In this document: one piece after another, positions 9,701 to 20,100 of the stretch
Layout of the letters: the number at the start of each line of letters is the position of its first letter
Position numbering within the stretch: the stretch's first letter is position 1
NCBI RefSeq assembly: GCF_029625295.1
Contig: NZ_CP121112.1
Span: 558,001-622,000 of the forward strand
Length of the DNA: 64,000 nucleotides
Direction: 5' to 3'
Source: Flavobacterium gyeonganense
GTDB lineage: Bacteria; Bacteroidota; Bacteroidia; Flavobacteriales; Flavobacteriaceae
Notes under the pieces: generated by a model
Told to the model about the DNA's origin: nothing
The model's input: only the letters and a program-made list of their open reading frames with translations
Databases searched by the model: none
Program-made: the position numbers and the translations under genes

Positions 9701-10381
9701 ATGAAAAGAGAAATTATTAAAACCCTAGATGGCTCAACCACAATTCATTTACAGGAATGGGACGAATGTTATCATTCGAAACATGGCGCTATTCAGGAAG
9801 CTAAACACGTTTTTATAAAGAACGGTCTGAACCTGTTTGAAGGCAAACCGGTAAGTATTCTGGAAATTGGTTTTGGAACAGGCTTAAATGCTTTTATAAC
9901 TTTTCTTGAAGCAAACAAACAACTGCAAACTATTGAATATACCGGTGTAGAGGCCTATCCCGTTGATTCCGTAGAAGTTTTGGCCATGAATTATGTTTCA
10001 GAATTAGAAGCCGATTCTTTTGAAAACATTTTTAAGAAGATGCACGATTGCGAGTGGAATCAGAAAAACAATATCACTCCTGATTTTTCATTAACGAAAA
10101 GAAAACAATTTTTTCATGAAATAGACGATTTTGAAACTTTTGATTTAATTTACTTTGATGCCTTTGGTTACAGAGTACAGCCTGAATTGTGGAGTACCGA
10201 AATTTTTCAGAAAATGTACAACAGTTTAAAACCAAATGGTGTTTTAGTTACTTATGCTGCCCGCGGAGTTGTTAAAAGAAGTATGATTGAAGCCGGATTT
10301 TCAGTTGAAAAATTAGCAGGTCCTCCTGGAAAAAGAGAAATGTTTAGAGCTGTAAAACAATTCACACAATCTTATTTATAA
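9701..10381 (+). CDS. mnmD: tRNA U34 mnm5s2U methyltransferase MnmD
   Basis: Stand-alone MnmD (the methyltransferase half of MnmC), 226 residues. It uses S-adenosylmethionine to convert 5-aminomethyl-2-thiouridine at the tRNA wobble position to the methylaminomethyl form. SAM motif I is SILEIGFGTGLNAF (about 52-65), followed by the acidic strand EYTGVEAYP, the FDLIYFDAFGYRVQPELWS motif and the C-terminal GVLVTYAARGVVKRSM and GPPGKREMFRA typical of the family. The FAD oxidase domain of bifunctional MnmC is absent. The thiolation enzyme MnmA is also in this window at 52-53 kb. Confidence 0.92.
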   Translation: MKREIIKTLDGSTTIHLQEWDECYHSKHGAIQEAKHVFIKNGLNLFEGKPVSILEIGFGTGLNAFITFLEANKQLQTIEYTGVEAYPVDSVEVLAMNYVSELEADSFENIFKKMHDCEWNQKNNITPDFSLTKRKQFFHEIDDFETFDLIYFDAFGYRVQPELWSTEIFQKMYNSLKPNGVLVTYAARGVVKRSMIEAGFSVEKLAGPPGKREMFRAVKQFTQSYL

Positions 10382-10532
10382 TAAATCTAAATTGATTTAT
10401 ATTCAGTAAGAAAACGTATTCGCTCTTAATATTTTAAAAAAAATAAGTTAAAAATATCTTTTATATATGATATTTGTTTAAATTTGGCTCAAGTTTAAAA
10501 ATAGAGATAACCCCCCAAAATCTTATTTTATT

Positions 10533-10730
10533 ATGTCAAAAATGATGTTTGATTACACGAAATCAATACTCGAAAGAGTCAGTTTCGACCCGGTACTTTT
10601 TTGTAAAGAATTAGAAAAAGCTATTAAAACACTGTTACCTTACGAAATGGAACAATTGCAAGAATGGTTATTACACTTTATCGTCGAAAAACCAGAATTA
10701 AAAGAATGTTTACTATTAGTTAAAGTATAA
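10533..10730 (+). CDS. Small conserved hypothetical protein
   Basis: Protein of 65 residues, MSKMMFDYTKSILERVSF at the start, mostly helical and amphipathic with a conserved-looking EKAIKTLLPYEMEQLQEWL. No known motif. It has its own upstream AT-rich region and is closed by a strong terminator 7 bases after the stop, which supports a real gene. I recognise the type as a common short Flavobacterium protein without known function. Confidence 0.65.
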   Translation: MSKMMFDYTKSILERVSFDPVLFCKELEKAIKTLLPYEMEQLQEWLLHFIVEKPELKECLLLVKV

Positions 10731-10736
10731 AAAAGG

Positions 10737-10763
10737 AAAGACTGTCTAAAATGACAGTCTTTT
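10737..10763 (+). terminator. Hairpin terminator
   Basis: AAAGACTGTC (10737-10746) pairs with GACAGTCTTT (10753-10762), followed by a T run. Confidence 0.85.
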
Positions 10764-10909
10764 TTTTAAACAGTGTTTTGGCTTCATTCTTAAAATGAAC
10801 CCCAATACATTTGGGAATGGATTTGCTTTCTTAAAAATCAGGCAACAATTATCGAAAAAATTTATTCCACAAAAAAAGCCCTGAATTTCTTCAAGGCTTT
10901 AAATTTATG

Positions 10910-10984
10910 GGTGGCTGACCGGGTTCGAACCGGCGACCCGCGGCACCACAAACCGCTACTCTAACCAACTGAGCTACAACCACC
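10910..10984 (-). tRNA. tRNA-His (GUG)
   Basis: Canonical cloverleaf on the minus strand. The acceptor stem GTGGTTG/CAGCCAC is preceded by G-1 opposite C73, the histidine identity pair. It has a D-arm with a GG loop, anticodon loop TTGTGGT giving GUG, and T-arm GCCGGTTCGAACCCGGT. CCA is not encoded. This is the genuine translational His tRNA and serves as an internal reference for the atypical His-type element at 59677-59748. Confidence 0.97.
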
Positions 10985-11071
10985 ATTTAACCAGCATTTC
11001 TGCTTAGCGAGTGCAAATATATAACAAAGGTTTACTTCTACAAAGAAAAAATTAAAAAAAAATGCACCTTT

Positions 11072-11788
11072 TTATATCAAATCTTCTAAGCTATTGACTG
11101 CCAAACACCTTTCTACAGTAAAACCTTCTGCAAATTCTTTACCAACAAGCCTTCCCAGATCCTGTGCTCTGTAATTTAAACTTTCCAGAAAGTTTTTACT
11201 TGTAATTGGTGTTGCAGGCTCTTTAGAATTTGGATCATAAAATTGGGTTTTATACGCCAGGATTGCTTCTACTTTCTTTTCTTCAAAACCGGTAATATCT
11301 ACAACAAAATCAGGTTCGATATTTTTCCATTGAATATAATGATACACCACTTTTGGTCTCCAGGCTTCCTGTTTCTCTCCATTTAATGAAGTTTCAATTT
11401 TCATTAATCCCGATAAAAAACAAGAGTCAGAAACCAATTTACTTCCCTTTCCGTGATCAATATGGCGATCGTCAATTGCATTGCATAAAACAATTTCAGG
11501 CTTATATTTGCGAATCATTTTAATAATTTCCAATTGATGCTTTTCATCATTTACAAAAAATGCATCACGCATAGCTAAGTTTTCACGTACCACAACCCCT
11601 AAAATCTTTGCCGCATCTTTTGCTTCCTGATCTCTGGTTTCTGCTGTTCCTCGCGTACCTAATTCTCCTCGTGTTAAATCAACAATACCTACTTTTTTTC
11701 CAAGTGATACTTCTTTTAAAATGGTTCCCGCACAACCTAATTCCACATCGTCAGGATGTGCTCCAAAGGCTAATATATCTAATTTCAT
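11072..11788 (-). CDS. bshB1: Bacillithiol biosynthesis deacetylase BshB1
   Basis: Zinc-dependent deacetylase of the PIG-L/LmbE family, 238 residues. It removes the acetyl group from GlcNAc-malate in bacillithiol synthesis. The zinc motif AFGAHPDDVELGCAGT is at residues 7-22 with the later ligand in HIDHGKGSKL near residue 110. DLTRGELGTRGT and the C-terminal AQDLGRLVGKEFAEGF match BshB1 of Bacteroidota and Firmicutes. Cytosolic. It lies 79 bases downstream of the isochorismate synthase gene on the same strand; that linkage need not be functional. Confidence 0.93.
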   Translation of the reverse strand: MKLDILAFGAHPDDVELGCAGTILKEVSLGKKVGIVDLTRGELGTRGTAETRDQEAKDAAKILGVVVRENLAMRDAFFVNDEKHQLEIIKMIRKYKPEIVLCNAIDDRHIDHGKGSKLVSDSCFLSGLMKIETSLNGEKQEAWRPKVVYHYIQWKNIEPDFVVDITGFEEKKVEAILAYKTQFYDPNSKEPATPITSKNFLESLNYRAQDLGRLVGKEFAEGFTVERCLAVNSLEDLI

Positions 11789-11867
11789 TTTTTTTGTTTT
11801 TTTGTTTTTTTTGTTTCAGTTTTCACGTTTCAAGTTATTCACAGAACGTGAAACTTCAAACTTGAAA

Positions 11868-12932
11868 CTATTTTTTTAAAACCCTTTTCATCGTCATCGA
11901 TTTATTGACGCTTTCCTCCCACTCTTTTTCAGGGATACTTTCTCTCGTAATACCGCATCCCATATACAAAATAGCTTTATCTTCCTGAATCTGCATACTT
12001 CGTAAATTTACGAATAAATCAGAACTTGCATTGTCTTCTAAAAAACTGCTGTTTAATTCACCAAGGAAACCGGTATAAAAAGTTCTGTCGTAATTTTCGT
12101 TTTCTAAAACAAAGGTTTTTGCTTTTTTCTTAGGCAATCCGCAAACTGCCGGTGTTGGATGAAGCGTATCAATTACTTCTTTTAAAGTCGAGTTATCTTT
12201 TAAAACTCCCGAAATATCTGTTTTAATATGCCAGATTGATCCAGCTTTGAAACTATAAGGTTCTGAAACCACAACCGAAGCTGCAAATTCCCGAAGTCGT
12301 TTCACTATAAAGTCGGTTACGTATTGTTGTTCGTCTTTTTCTTTTTGCTGCCAGAGAATTTCAGTTTCAGAATTTGCTTTTTGTGTTCCGGCTAAAGCTG
12401 TTGTCTCAAAAATATTTCCGTTTGCTTTCAGCAGTTGTTCTGGCGTTGCGCCCATCCAAAAACCAACTTTAGGATGATAAAAACAATACGTAAAAGTAGT
12501 CGGGTATAATTGAATCAAATGCTGAAATGTAGTTACAAAATCAAATTCGGTTAGATTTACAATTTCACTTCTGGATAAAACTACTTTTTTGAATTCGTCA
12601 TTTTTAATTGCCTCAATTCCTTTTGAAACTAAATCTTCATATTGCTTTTTCGCATCAGAACTAAAATCCGGATCGTCAATTTCAATCGATTCTATTATTG
12701 TTATTCGTTTATCAGCAATAATAATTTCCGACTCATTTTCCGGGATTAAAATCAATTGTTTTTCATCAAAAGAAGCAAAAATAAATCCTTTTTCACTGTA
12801 ATCTGAGACTTTAAATAAAATATCATTATGTTGTAAAAGTCCAATAATATTCGACGTGTTCGGTTTTGAGTAAAGCACAAAAGGTAAGTTTTGTGCTTTA
12901 TGTTTTTTAATTTTTAAGAAAAATGGATTCAT
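11868..12932 (-). CDS. Isochorismate synthase (chorismate-binding)
   Basis: Chorismate-utilising enzyme of 354 residues that isomerises chorismate to isochorismate, the first menaquinone step. Family motifs in the C-terminal half: KKVVLSRSEIV, GATPEQLLK, TTALAGTQKA, HIKTDISG, HPTPAVCGLPKKKA and YDRTFYTGFLGE, with GCGITRESIPEKEWEE near the end. Position 3 after HPTPAV is Cys rather than the usual Gly, a small variation. The thioesterase gene ends 3 bases upstream of this start, so the two are co-translated. MenF is the likely role; a siderophore EntC role is less likely with no NRPS nearby. Confidence 0.88.
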   Translation of the reverse strand: MNPFFLKIKKHKAQNLPFVLYSKPNTSNIIGLLQHNDILFKVSDYSEKGFIFASFDEKQLILIPENESEIIIADKRITIIESIEIDDPDFSSDAKKQYEDLVSKGIEAIKNDEFKKVVLSRSEIVNLTEFDFVTTFQHLIQLYPTTFTYCFYHPKVGFWMGATPEQLLKANGNIFETTALAGTQKANSETEILWQQKEKDEQQYVTDFIVKRLREFAASVVVSEPYSFKAGSIWHIKTDISGVLKDNSTLKEVIDTLHPTPAVCGLPKKKAKTFVLENENYDRTFYTGFLGELNSSFLEDNASSDLFVNLRSMQIQEDKAILYMGCGITRESIPEKEWEESVNKSMTMKRVLKK

Positions 12933-12935
12933 ATT

Positions 12936-13367
12936 TTATTCACTTTTCTTTTTCTCTAAAACAATATTTGTCAATTTACAAAGCGAAATCAGATTTCCGG
13001 ATTTATCAGTAATTTTAATTTCCCAAAGGTGTAGGCTTCTGCCTTTGTGAATTATGCGGGCTGTTCCAAAAACAACTCCTTCACGAATACTTTTTAAATG
13101 GTTTGCTGAAATTTCTATTCCGCGTACTTCCTGCTCTTTTGCGTTGATAAAAAAATGAGAAGCAGCACTGCCAACACTTTCAGCCAAAGCAACGGAAGCT
13201 CCGCCATGAAGTAATCCCATAGGCTGATGAACAGCAGGATTTACAGGCATTTTGGCGGTCAAAAAATCTTCTCCGGCGTCAATATATTCTATTTTTAGCG
13301 TTTCCATCAAGGTATTTTTCGAAAACTCATTGCAATATGCTAAAATCTGTTCTTTTGTATAATTCAT
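12936..13367 (-). CDS. Hotdog-fold acyl-CoA thioesterase (PaaI/MenI-like)
   Basis: Thioesterase of 143 residues starting at ATG 13367 (MNYTKEQILAYC); the longer frame to 13412 overlaps the divergent gene region and lacks a better start. The PaaI motif is HQPMGLLHGGASVALAESVGSAA with the catalytic region around Asn/His/Gly and Glu, followed by ISANHLKSIREGVV. Because it is directly upstream of an isochorismate synthase in the same operon, hydrolysis of 1,4-dihydroxy-2-naphthoyl-CoA (MenI role) is a reasonable inference. Confidence 0.85.
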   Translation of the reverse strand: MNYTKEQILAYCNEFSKNTLMETLKIEYIDAGEDFLTAKMPVNPAVHQPMGLLHGGASVALAESVGSAASHFFINAKEQEVRGIEISANHLKSIREGVVFGTARIIHKGRSLHLWEIKITDKSGNLISLCKLTNIVLEKKKSE

Positions 13368-13493
13368 TAAAATTAGCTTTAAAATCGTAAAATTAAATAA
13401 AAGATGAGACACTATTTAGAAAATGCGATTCTAAAATTAAAAATCCCTTTTCGCATATCAGATTTTTGTTATTTTTACAGAAAAACAAATCAA

Positions 13494-15011
13494 ATGCGTC
13501 ATTATTTTGTGCTCTTTATTTTAGGAATTCTTTTAGCTGCCAGTTCATGCCGGACTGATTTTGATACGGTTGCCAGTTCAGGGGATTTAAAATTTTCAAA
13601 AGACACTGTTTATTTGGATACCGTTTTTAAAAACATCGGATCAAGCACTTATAATTTGAAAGTTTACAATCGAGGCAAAGACGATATTAACATTCCGGTT
13701 ATTCAGCTAAAAAATGGCTTAAATTCTAAATACCGAATGACCGTTGATGGGATGAACGGAAATAATGGCAAGATTTTCAATAATGTGACGCTTTTAGCCA
13801 AAGACAGTTTGTATATTTTTATCGAAACCACAGCAGATATTACCGATGCTAATCCAGTTGATTTTTTATATACCGATGAAATTCAGTTTGACAGTGGCTC
13901 AAATCTTCAAAAAGTAGCTTTGGTAACTCTGATTCAGGATGCTGTATTTTTATATCCGAAGAAAAATCCTGATGGAACCAAAGAAAAAATTGAGATTGAC
14001 GGTAAAGACGTGGACGGATTTTACCTGGATGAGAATGACGAAACAAACGGAAACGAATTACTTTTTACAAAACAAAAACCGTACGTAATTTATGGATATG
14101 CAGGAGTTCCCGAAAACAAAACGGTGACTTTTGAAGCCGGTGCAAGAGTACATTTTCATGATAATTCAGGGCTTTATGTAAGCAATAAAGCTACATTTCA
14201 AGTCAATGGAAATATATCTACAACTAAGAATTTAGAAAACGAAGTTATTTTTGAAGGAGATCGCTTAGAACCTGAATATTCTGATGTTCCCGGACAATGG
14301 AATTCGGTTATATTTACTGACGGAAGTACCAATCATTCCATCAATCATTTAACTCTAAAGAATGCTAAAATTGGTTTGGATATAAGAAATCAGGATGCCA
14401 CCACTTTTCAGATTAAAAACACACAGATTTACGATTGTTCCAATTACGGAATCCTTGCTCAAAACGCTAAAATTAACGGAGAAAACATCGTTATAAATTA
14501 TGCCGGTTTAGCAGCTTTATCATGCGTTTACGGAGGGGATTATAAATTTACTCACTGCACATTTAATAACACTTGGTCCGGCGGACAACAATTTGCTGTT
14601 AATTTGAGTAACAAACTTGACGGAGCAACACCGGAAACGAATCCGCTTACTCAGGCAACTTTTAACAATTGCATTATTTATGGTTCGAATAGTAATGAAT
14701 TCAATTTAGATAAAAATGCAAATACTGCTTTTGTTTATCAGTTAAATAATTGTTTACTGAAATTCGGCAGCACATCAAATCCTGATTATCAATTTGGAAC
14801 AGATACAGCACATTATAACGCTATTATTTTAAACGAAAACCCTAAGTTTTTCAACATCAACCTGAATAAACTTAACATTGATAATACTTCTGCCGCTTTC
14901 GCGAAAGGAAATCAGGCATATAATATTCCGCTGGATATTATTGGTAACACAAGAACCTCTCCTCCTGATTTGGGTGCTTATCAGAATAAAGACTTCCCAA
15001 AGCAATTATAA
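13494..15011 (+). CDS. Beta-helix lipoprotein, surface or periplasmic
   Basis: Lipoprotein of 505 residues. The start is placed at ATG 13494 because MRHYFVLFILGILLAASSC gives a clean signal with Cys19 in a lipobox; the upstream in-frame extension carries no signal. Residues about 25-170 form an all-beta domain (LKFSKDTVYLDTVFKNIGSSTYNLKVYN), and about 240-480 form a right-handed parallel beta-helix with Asn-rich turns (GARVHFHDNSGLYV, NGNISTTKNLENEV, SINHLTLKNAKIGLDIR). The end reads TRTSPPDLGAYQ, typical of choice-of-anchor/polymorphic surface proteins in Bacteroidota. Ligand unknown. Confidence 0.8.
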   Translation: MRHYFVLFILGILLAASSCRTDFDTVASSGDLKFSKDTVYLDTVFKNIGSSTYNLKVYNRGKDDINIPVIQLKNGLNSKYRMTVDGMNGNNGKIFNNVTLLAKDSLYIFIETTADITDANPVDFLYTDEIQFDSGSNLQKVALVTLIQDAVFLYPKKNPDGTKEKIEIDGKDVDGFYLDENDETNGNELLFTKQKPYVIYGYAGVPENKTVTFEAGARVHFHDNSGLYVSNKATFQVNGNISTTKNLENEVIFEGDRLEPEYSDVPGQWNSVIFTDGSTNHSINHLTLKNAKIGLDIRNQDATTFQIKNTQIYDCSNYGILAQNAKINGENIVINYAGLAALSCVYGGDYKFTHCTFNNTWSGGQQFAVNLSNKLDGATPETNPLTQATFNNCIIYGSNSNEFNLDKNANTAFVYQLNNCLLKFGSTSNPDYQFGTDTAHYNAIILNENPKFFNINLNKLNIDNTSAAFAKGNQAYNIPLDIIGNTRTSPPDLGAYQNKDFPKQL

Positions 15012-15095
15012 ACTTAGCTAAATTTTTAAATAAAAAAATATAACAAAAATCATTATTATTAAAGATTTCATAACATTATAGTAGATTTGATCAAG

Positions 15096-15103
15096 TAATT
15101 TTG
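15096..15103 (+). promoter_or_regulatory. Candidate -7 box for the endonuclease gene
   Basis: TAATTTTG fits TAnnTTTG, 52 bases before the ATG. No TTG at the ideal distance. Confidence 0.4.
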
Positions 15104-15155
15104 GACCAAATAATCAATATCCATTTTAATTGTATCCAGCAAACTACTTTTATTT

Positions 15156-17006
15156 ATGAAAAAATTTTACATTCTGTTATTTACGTTTTATGCAGTTTTT
15201 TGCTCTGCCCAGGCACCGGCTAATTATTATTCTACAGCTACCGGAACAGGTTATACCCTAAAAACTCAATTGTACAATATCATTAAAGATCACACTGATA
15301 ATGGCTATTCAGGCTTATATGTTACTTATCAGACATCTGATATTGATAATTTTTATGAAAATGACGGATCAATACTAGATATGTACTCAGAAAACCCTAA
15401 CGGAAATGATCCTTATAATTACAGCGCAGGTGCCACACAAAGATGCGGATCAGCCGGATATTCAAATGAAGGTGACTGTTACAACAGAGAGCACATTATT
15501 CCGCAATCTGTATTTGATGAAAAAGCACCAATGGTTTCTGATGCTCATTTTATAACTCCAACTGATGGAAAAGTAAACGGAGTACGATCTAATTATCCGC
15601 ATTCGGTTGTAGCAACACCAACACAGACAAGTTTAAACGGAAGCAAATTAGGTGCAAGTACAACTGCAGGTTATTCGGGACTCGTTTTTGAGCCCATAGA
15701 TGAATTTAAAGGTGACATTGCCAGAATGTATTTTTATTTTGCAACACGCTACGAAAATACTGTTGCAGGTTATTCATATCCAATGTTTAACGGAACTTCA
15801 AACAAAGTTTTTACTCCTGCATTTTTAAGTCAGCTTATTGCCTGGCACAACCAAGATCCTGTAAGTGCCCGCGAAATAGCTCGTAATAATGCCATTTATG
15901 CACGCCAGAACAATCGCAATCCTTATATCGATCATCCGGAATATGTTGCTGCTATATGGACTACTGAAGCAGATGATACAACTGTTCCAACAGCCCCTTC
16001 AAATTTAGCTGTAGCATCAAGTACCTCTAACTCTGTTAATTTAACATGGTCAGCTGCTACAGATAACGTAGGTGTTACTGGATATGCAGTATATGTCAAC
16101 TCGGTTTTTAAACAAAATGAAACTGGACTGAGTGCTACAATAACAGGGCTTACACCTTCTACCTCTTACGCCTTTTATGTAGTTGCCAGAGATGCTTCTA
16201 ATAACATATCAGTTCCAAGTTCAACTGTGAACGGAGTTACAGCAGCTTCAACCGGAGGTGGAAATACAGGTTCTGAAATTTTCTTTACAGAATATGTTGA
16301 AGGCAGTAGCAATAACAAGATACTAGAGATATCAAATTTCACCGGAACAACAGTAAACTTATCAGACTATTCAATTAAAAAACAATCGAATGGTGCCGGA
16401 GCATGGGGACCAGGATTAGCTCTAACCGGAACAATCAATGATGGCACTTCTTATGTAATTGCCTATAATTTAGCCGCTACAAGCTGCTATAATCCAGCTA
16501 GTGCTAATTTATCAAGCAATAGTACTGATCTTCAATATAATGGAAATGATCCGATTGGTTTATTTAAAAATAATGTTTTGATTGACATTATCGGAACTTT
16601 TAACGGAGGAGCTCCCAATTTTGCGATAGATGAAACATTAAGAAGAAAACCTACTGTAACGGGGCCAAATACTACTTTCAACAAAACCGGAGAGTGGGAT
16701 TCATATCCTAAAGATACATGTTCAGGACTTGGAAGCCATACCGTTACATTATCAAATGAAGAGTTTAATACTACTGAATTTTCAATTTACCCTAATCCTG
16801 TTACACACCAGTTCACAATTAATTTTAAAGATGGTAGTGATGAATCTTTCACAATAGCTATTTATTCACTGTTAGGGCAAAAGGTTTTTGAAAGACAAAA
16901 CACTAATAATAAAACGATTGAAGTTCAAGATTTTTCAAAAGGCACTTATCTTATTAAAATAACTAAAGATTCAAAAACACTGACTAAAAAATTAATAATC
17001 AATTAA
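15156..17006 (+). CDS. Secreted endonuclease I with FN3, lamin-tail and T9SS sorting domains
   Basis: Extracellular nuclease of 616 residues. A signal peptide covers about 1-18. Residues about 25-270 are an endonuclease I (EndA/NucM) domain with NREHIIPQSVFDEKAPMVSD as the His-metal active site and DEFKGDIARMYFYFATRY. A fibronectin type III domain follows at about 280-365 (PSNLAVASSTSNSVNLTWSA), then a lamin-tail-like domain about 375-490 (EIFFTEYVEGSSNNKILEI, VNLSDYSIKKQ). The last 75 residues (FSIYPNPVTHQFTI to TKKLIIN) are a type A T9SS sorting domain, so the enzyme is exported by the type IX system. Likely scavenges DNA/RNA for phosphate or nucleotides. Confidence 0.92.
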   Translation: MKKFYILLFTFYAVFCSAQAPANYYSTATGTGYTLKTQLYNIIKDHTDNGYSGLYVTYQTSDIDNFYENDGSILDMYSENPNGNDPYNYSAGATQRCGSAGYSNEGDCYNREHIIPQSVFDEKAPMVSDAHFITPTDGKVNGVRSNYPHSVVATPTQTSLNGSKLGASTTAGYSGLVFEPIDEFKGDIARMYFYFATRYENTVAGYSYPMFNGTSNKVFTPAFLSQLIAWHNQDPVSAREIARNNAIYARQNNRNPYIDHPEYVAAIWTTEADDTTVPTAPSNLAVASSTSNSVNLTWSAATDNVGVTGYAVYVNSVFKQNETGLSATITGLTPSTSYAFYVVARDASNNISVPSSTVNGVTAASTGGGNTGSEIFFTEYVEGSSNNKILEISNFTGTTVNLSDYSIKKQSNGAGAWGPGLALTGTINDGTSYVIAYNLAATSCYNPASANLSSNSTDLQYNGNDPIGLFKNNVLIDIIGTFNGGAPNFAIDETLRRKPTVTGPNTTFNKTGEWDSYPKDTCSGLGSHTVTLSNEEFNTTEFSIYPNPVTHQFTINFKDGSDESFTIAIYSLLGQKVFERQNTNNKTIEVQDFSKGTYLIKITKDSKTLTKKLIIN

Positions 17007-17029
17007 TGAAAATCAGGCGATACAGAATT

Positions 17030-17056
17030 AAAAAGCGGCAAATTGCCGCTTTTTTT
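17030..17056 (+). terminator. Hairpin terminator
   Basis: GCGGC/GCCGC stem with A run before and T run after. Confidence 0.8.
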
Positions 17057-17072
17057 ATTGAATTGAATTGAC

Positions 17073-17080
17073 TAAATTTG
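17073..17080 (+). promoter_or_regulatory. Candidate -7 box for purL
   Basis: TAAATTTG fits TAnnTTTG and lies 26 bases before the chosen ATG at 17107, leaving a very short leader. This supports the internal ATG over the 17068 start, which would lie upstream of the transcription start. Confidence 0.5.
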
Positions 17081-17106
17081 CACCTTCAAAACAACAAACT
17101 ACACAA

Positions 17107-20100
17107 ATGATCCATTTCTTTGAAAACCAAAGCAAAACTGTTTTTGCAGTACAAACGCAAAACGAAATTTCAGCTCAAGACATTTCAAAATTAAACTGGC
17201 TTTTTGCCAACGCAAGTAAGATAGAAAAATCTGCATTAACAGGATTTTTTGTTGGTCCGCGCGCTACAATGATTACCCCTTGGAGCACAAATGCTGTAGA
17301 AATCACTCAAAATATGGGAATTCCGGGCATTATCAGAATCGAAGAATTTCATCAGGCAACGGAAAGTTTCACTGATTTTGATCCGATGCTTTCTCAAAAA
17401 TTCAACGAATTAGATCAGGAAATCTTCACGATCAACATTCAGCCAGAACCAATTCTGGAGATTGAAGATATTGCCACTTACAACAAAGTTGAAGGTTTAG
17501 CTTTAAGCGAAGAAGAAGTTGATTACCTAAACAATCTTGCTGCTAAACTAGGAAGAAAATTAACTGATTCTGAAATTTTCGCCTTCTCTCAGGCAAACTC
17601 AGAGCACTGCCGTCACAAAATTTTTAACGGAACTTTTGTTATTGATGGTGAAGAAAAAGAGACTTCTCTTTTCAAATTAATCAAAAAGACATCACAGGAA
17701 AATCCTAACGATATTGTGTCTGCTTACAAAGACAACGTTGCTTTTGTAAAAGGGCCAAAAGTGCAGCAATTTGCGCCAAAATCTGCTGACAAACCAGATT
17801 TTTATGAAGTAAAAGAATTTGATTCGGTTATTTCATTAAAAGCAGAAACACACAATTTCCCAACAACAGTTGAGCCTTTCAACGGAGCGGCGACAGGTTC
17901 TGGAGGAGAAATTCGTGACCGTTTAGCTGGTGGACAAGGTTCATTGCCATTAGCTGGAACTGCTGTTTACATGACTTCTTACTCTCGTTTGAAAGAAGAC
18001 AGAAAATGGGAAAATGCAGTTGAAGAAAGAAAATGGTTGTACCAAACACCAATGGATATTTTGATCAAAGCTTCAAATGGAGCTTCTGATTTCGGAAATA
18101 AATTTGGCCAGCCGTTAATTACAGGTTCTGTTTTAACTTTCGAACATTCAGAAAACGACCGTAAAATTGGTTACGACAAAGTAATCATGCAAGCGGGAGG
18201 AATTGGATACGGAAAACTGGATCAATCAATTAAAAAGAAACCACAAGAGGGCGATAAAATCGTAATCTTAGGTGGAGAAAATTATAGAATCGGAATGGGT
18301 GGTGCTGCAGTTTCTTCTGCAGATACAGGAGCTTTTGGTTCAGGAATTGAGTTAAATGCAATTCAGCGTTCAAATCCTGAAATGCAAAAACGTGCGGCAA
18401 ACGCGATTCGTGGTTTAGTAGAAAGCGACAATAACCCAATTGTTTCTATTCACGATCACGGTGCGGGTGGACACTTAAACTGTCTTTCTGAGCTAGTTGA
18501 AGAAACTGGAGGTTTAATCGATTTAGATAAATTACCTGTAGGAGACCCAACGCTTTCGGCAAAAGAAATTATTGGTAACGAATCTCAGGAAAGAATGGGA
18601 TTGGTTATTGGTCAAAAAGATATTGATACATTACAAAGAATTGCCGACAGAGAGCGTTCGCCAATGTATCAGGTTGGAGATGTAACGGGAGATCACCGCT
18701 TTACATTTCAATCACAATCTAACGGTTCTAAACCAATGGATTATGCTTTGGAAGATTTCTTTGGAAGTTCTCCAAAAACAATCATGACAGACAAAACGGT
18801 TGACAGAAAATATGCTGATGTTTCTTATTCTGAAAATGATTTCGAATCTTACTTAAAAGACGTTTTACGTTTAGAAGCGGTTGCTTCAAAAGACTGGTTA
18901 ACAAACAAAGTGGACCGTTGCGTTGGAGGAAAAGTAGCAAAACAGCAAAATGCAGGGCCGCTACAATTACCTTTGAATAATGTCGGCGTTATGGCTCTGG
19001 ATTATTTAGGTAAAGAAGGAATTGCAACTTCTATCGGGCACGCTCCTATCGCAGCCTTGATTGATCCTGCTGCTGGTTCTAGAAATGCAATTGCAGAATC
19101 TTTATCAAACTTAGTTTGGGCTCCAATTATCAACGGTATCAAAGGTGTCTCTCTTTCTGCAAACTGGATGTGGGCTTGTAAAAATGAAGGTGAAGATGCG
19201 CGTTTATACGAAGCTGTTCAAGCTTGTTCAGATTTTGCAATCGAATTGGGAATCAATATTCCGACAGGAAAAGATTCACTTTCGATGAAACAAAAATATC
19301 CAAATGATGAAGTGATTGCACCGGGAACGGTTATTATTTCTGCTGCTGGAAACTGTACAGATATTAAAAAAGTAGTAGAGCCTGTTTTACAAAAAGACGG
19401 AGATTCAATCTATTATATCAATTTGTCTCAAGATGATTTCAAATTAGGAGGTTCGTCTTTTGCACAAATTAGAAATACAATCGGAAACGAAACTTCAACC
19501 ATTAAAGATTCGGCTTTCTTCAAAAATGCATTTAACACTATCCAGGAATTAATTGGTGAAAACCAAATTTTAGCTGGACACGATATCGGAAGCGGTGGTT
19601 TAATCACTACTTTATTAGAAATGTGTTTTGCTGATGTAAATCTTGGAGCAAAAATTGATTTCAGCGCTTTCGCGGAAAAAGACTTATTGAAAATCCTTTT
19701 CGCAGAAAACATCGGAATCGTATTCCAGGCAAACTCAAACGAAGCAGTTGAAGCTAAATTGAAAGTGAATAATATTGAGTTCTTCAAAATTGGAGAAGCA
19801 ACAACTACTGAGACTTTGGACTTAGGACTATGGACTTTAAATATCCCAACTTACAGAGATATTTGGTTCGAAACTTCTTATTTATTAGATCAAAAACAAT
19901 CTAAAAACGGAAGAGCTCAAGCACGTTTTGAAAACTATAAAAATCAAGTTTTAAATTATACTTTCCCTGCACATTTTACAGGAAAGAAACCAGAAATCGA
20001 CAATTCTAAATCAAGACCAAAAGCGGCTATTATTCGTGAAAAAGGAAGTAATTCTGAGCGTGAAATGGCAAATGCTATGTACTTGGCAGGTTTTGATGTA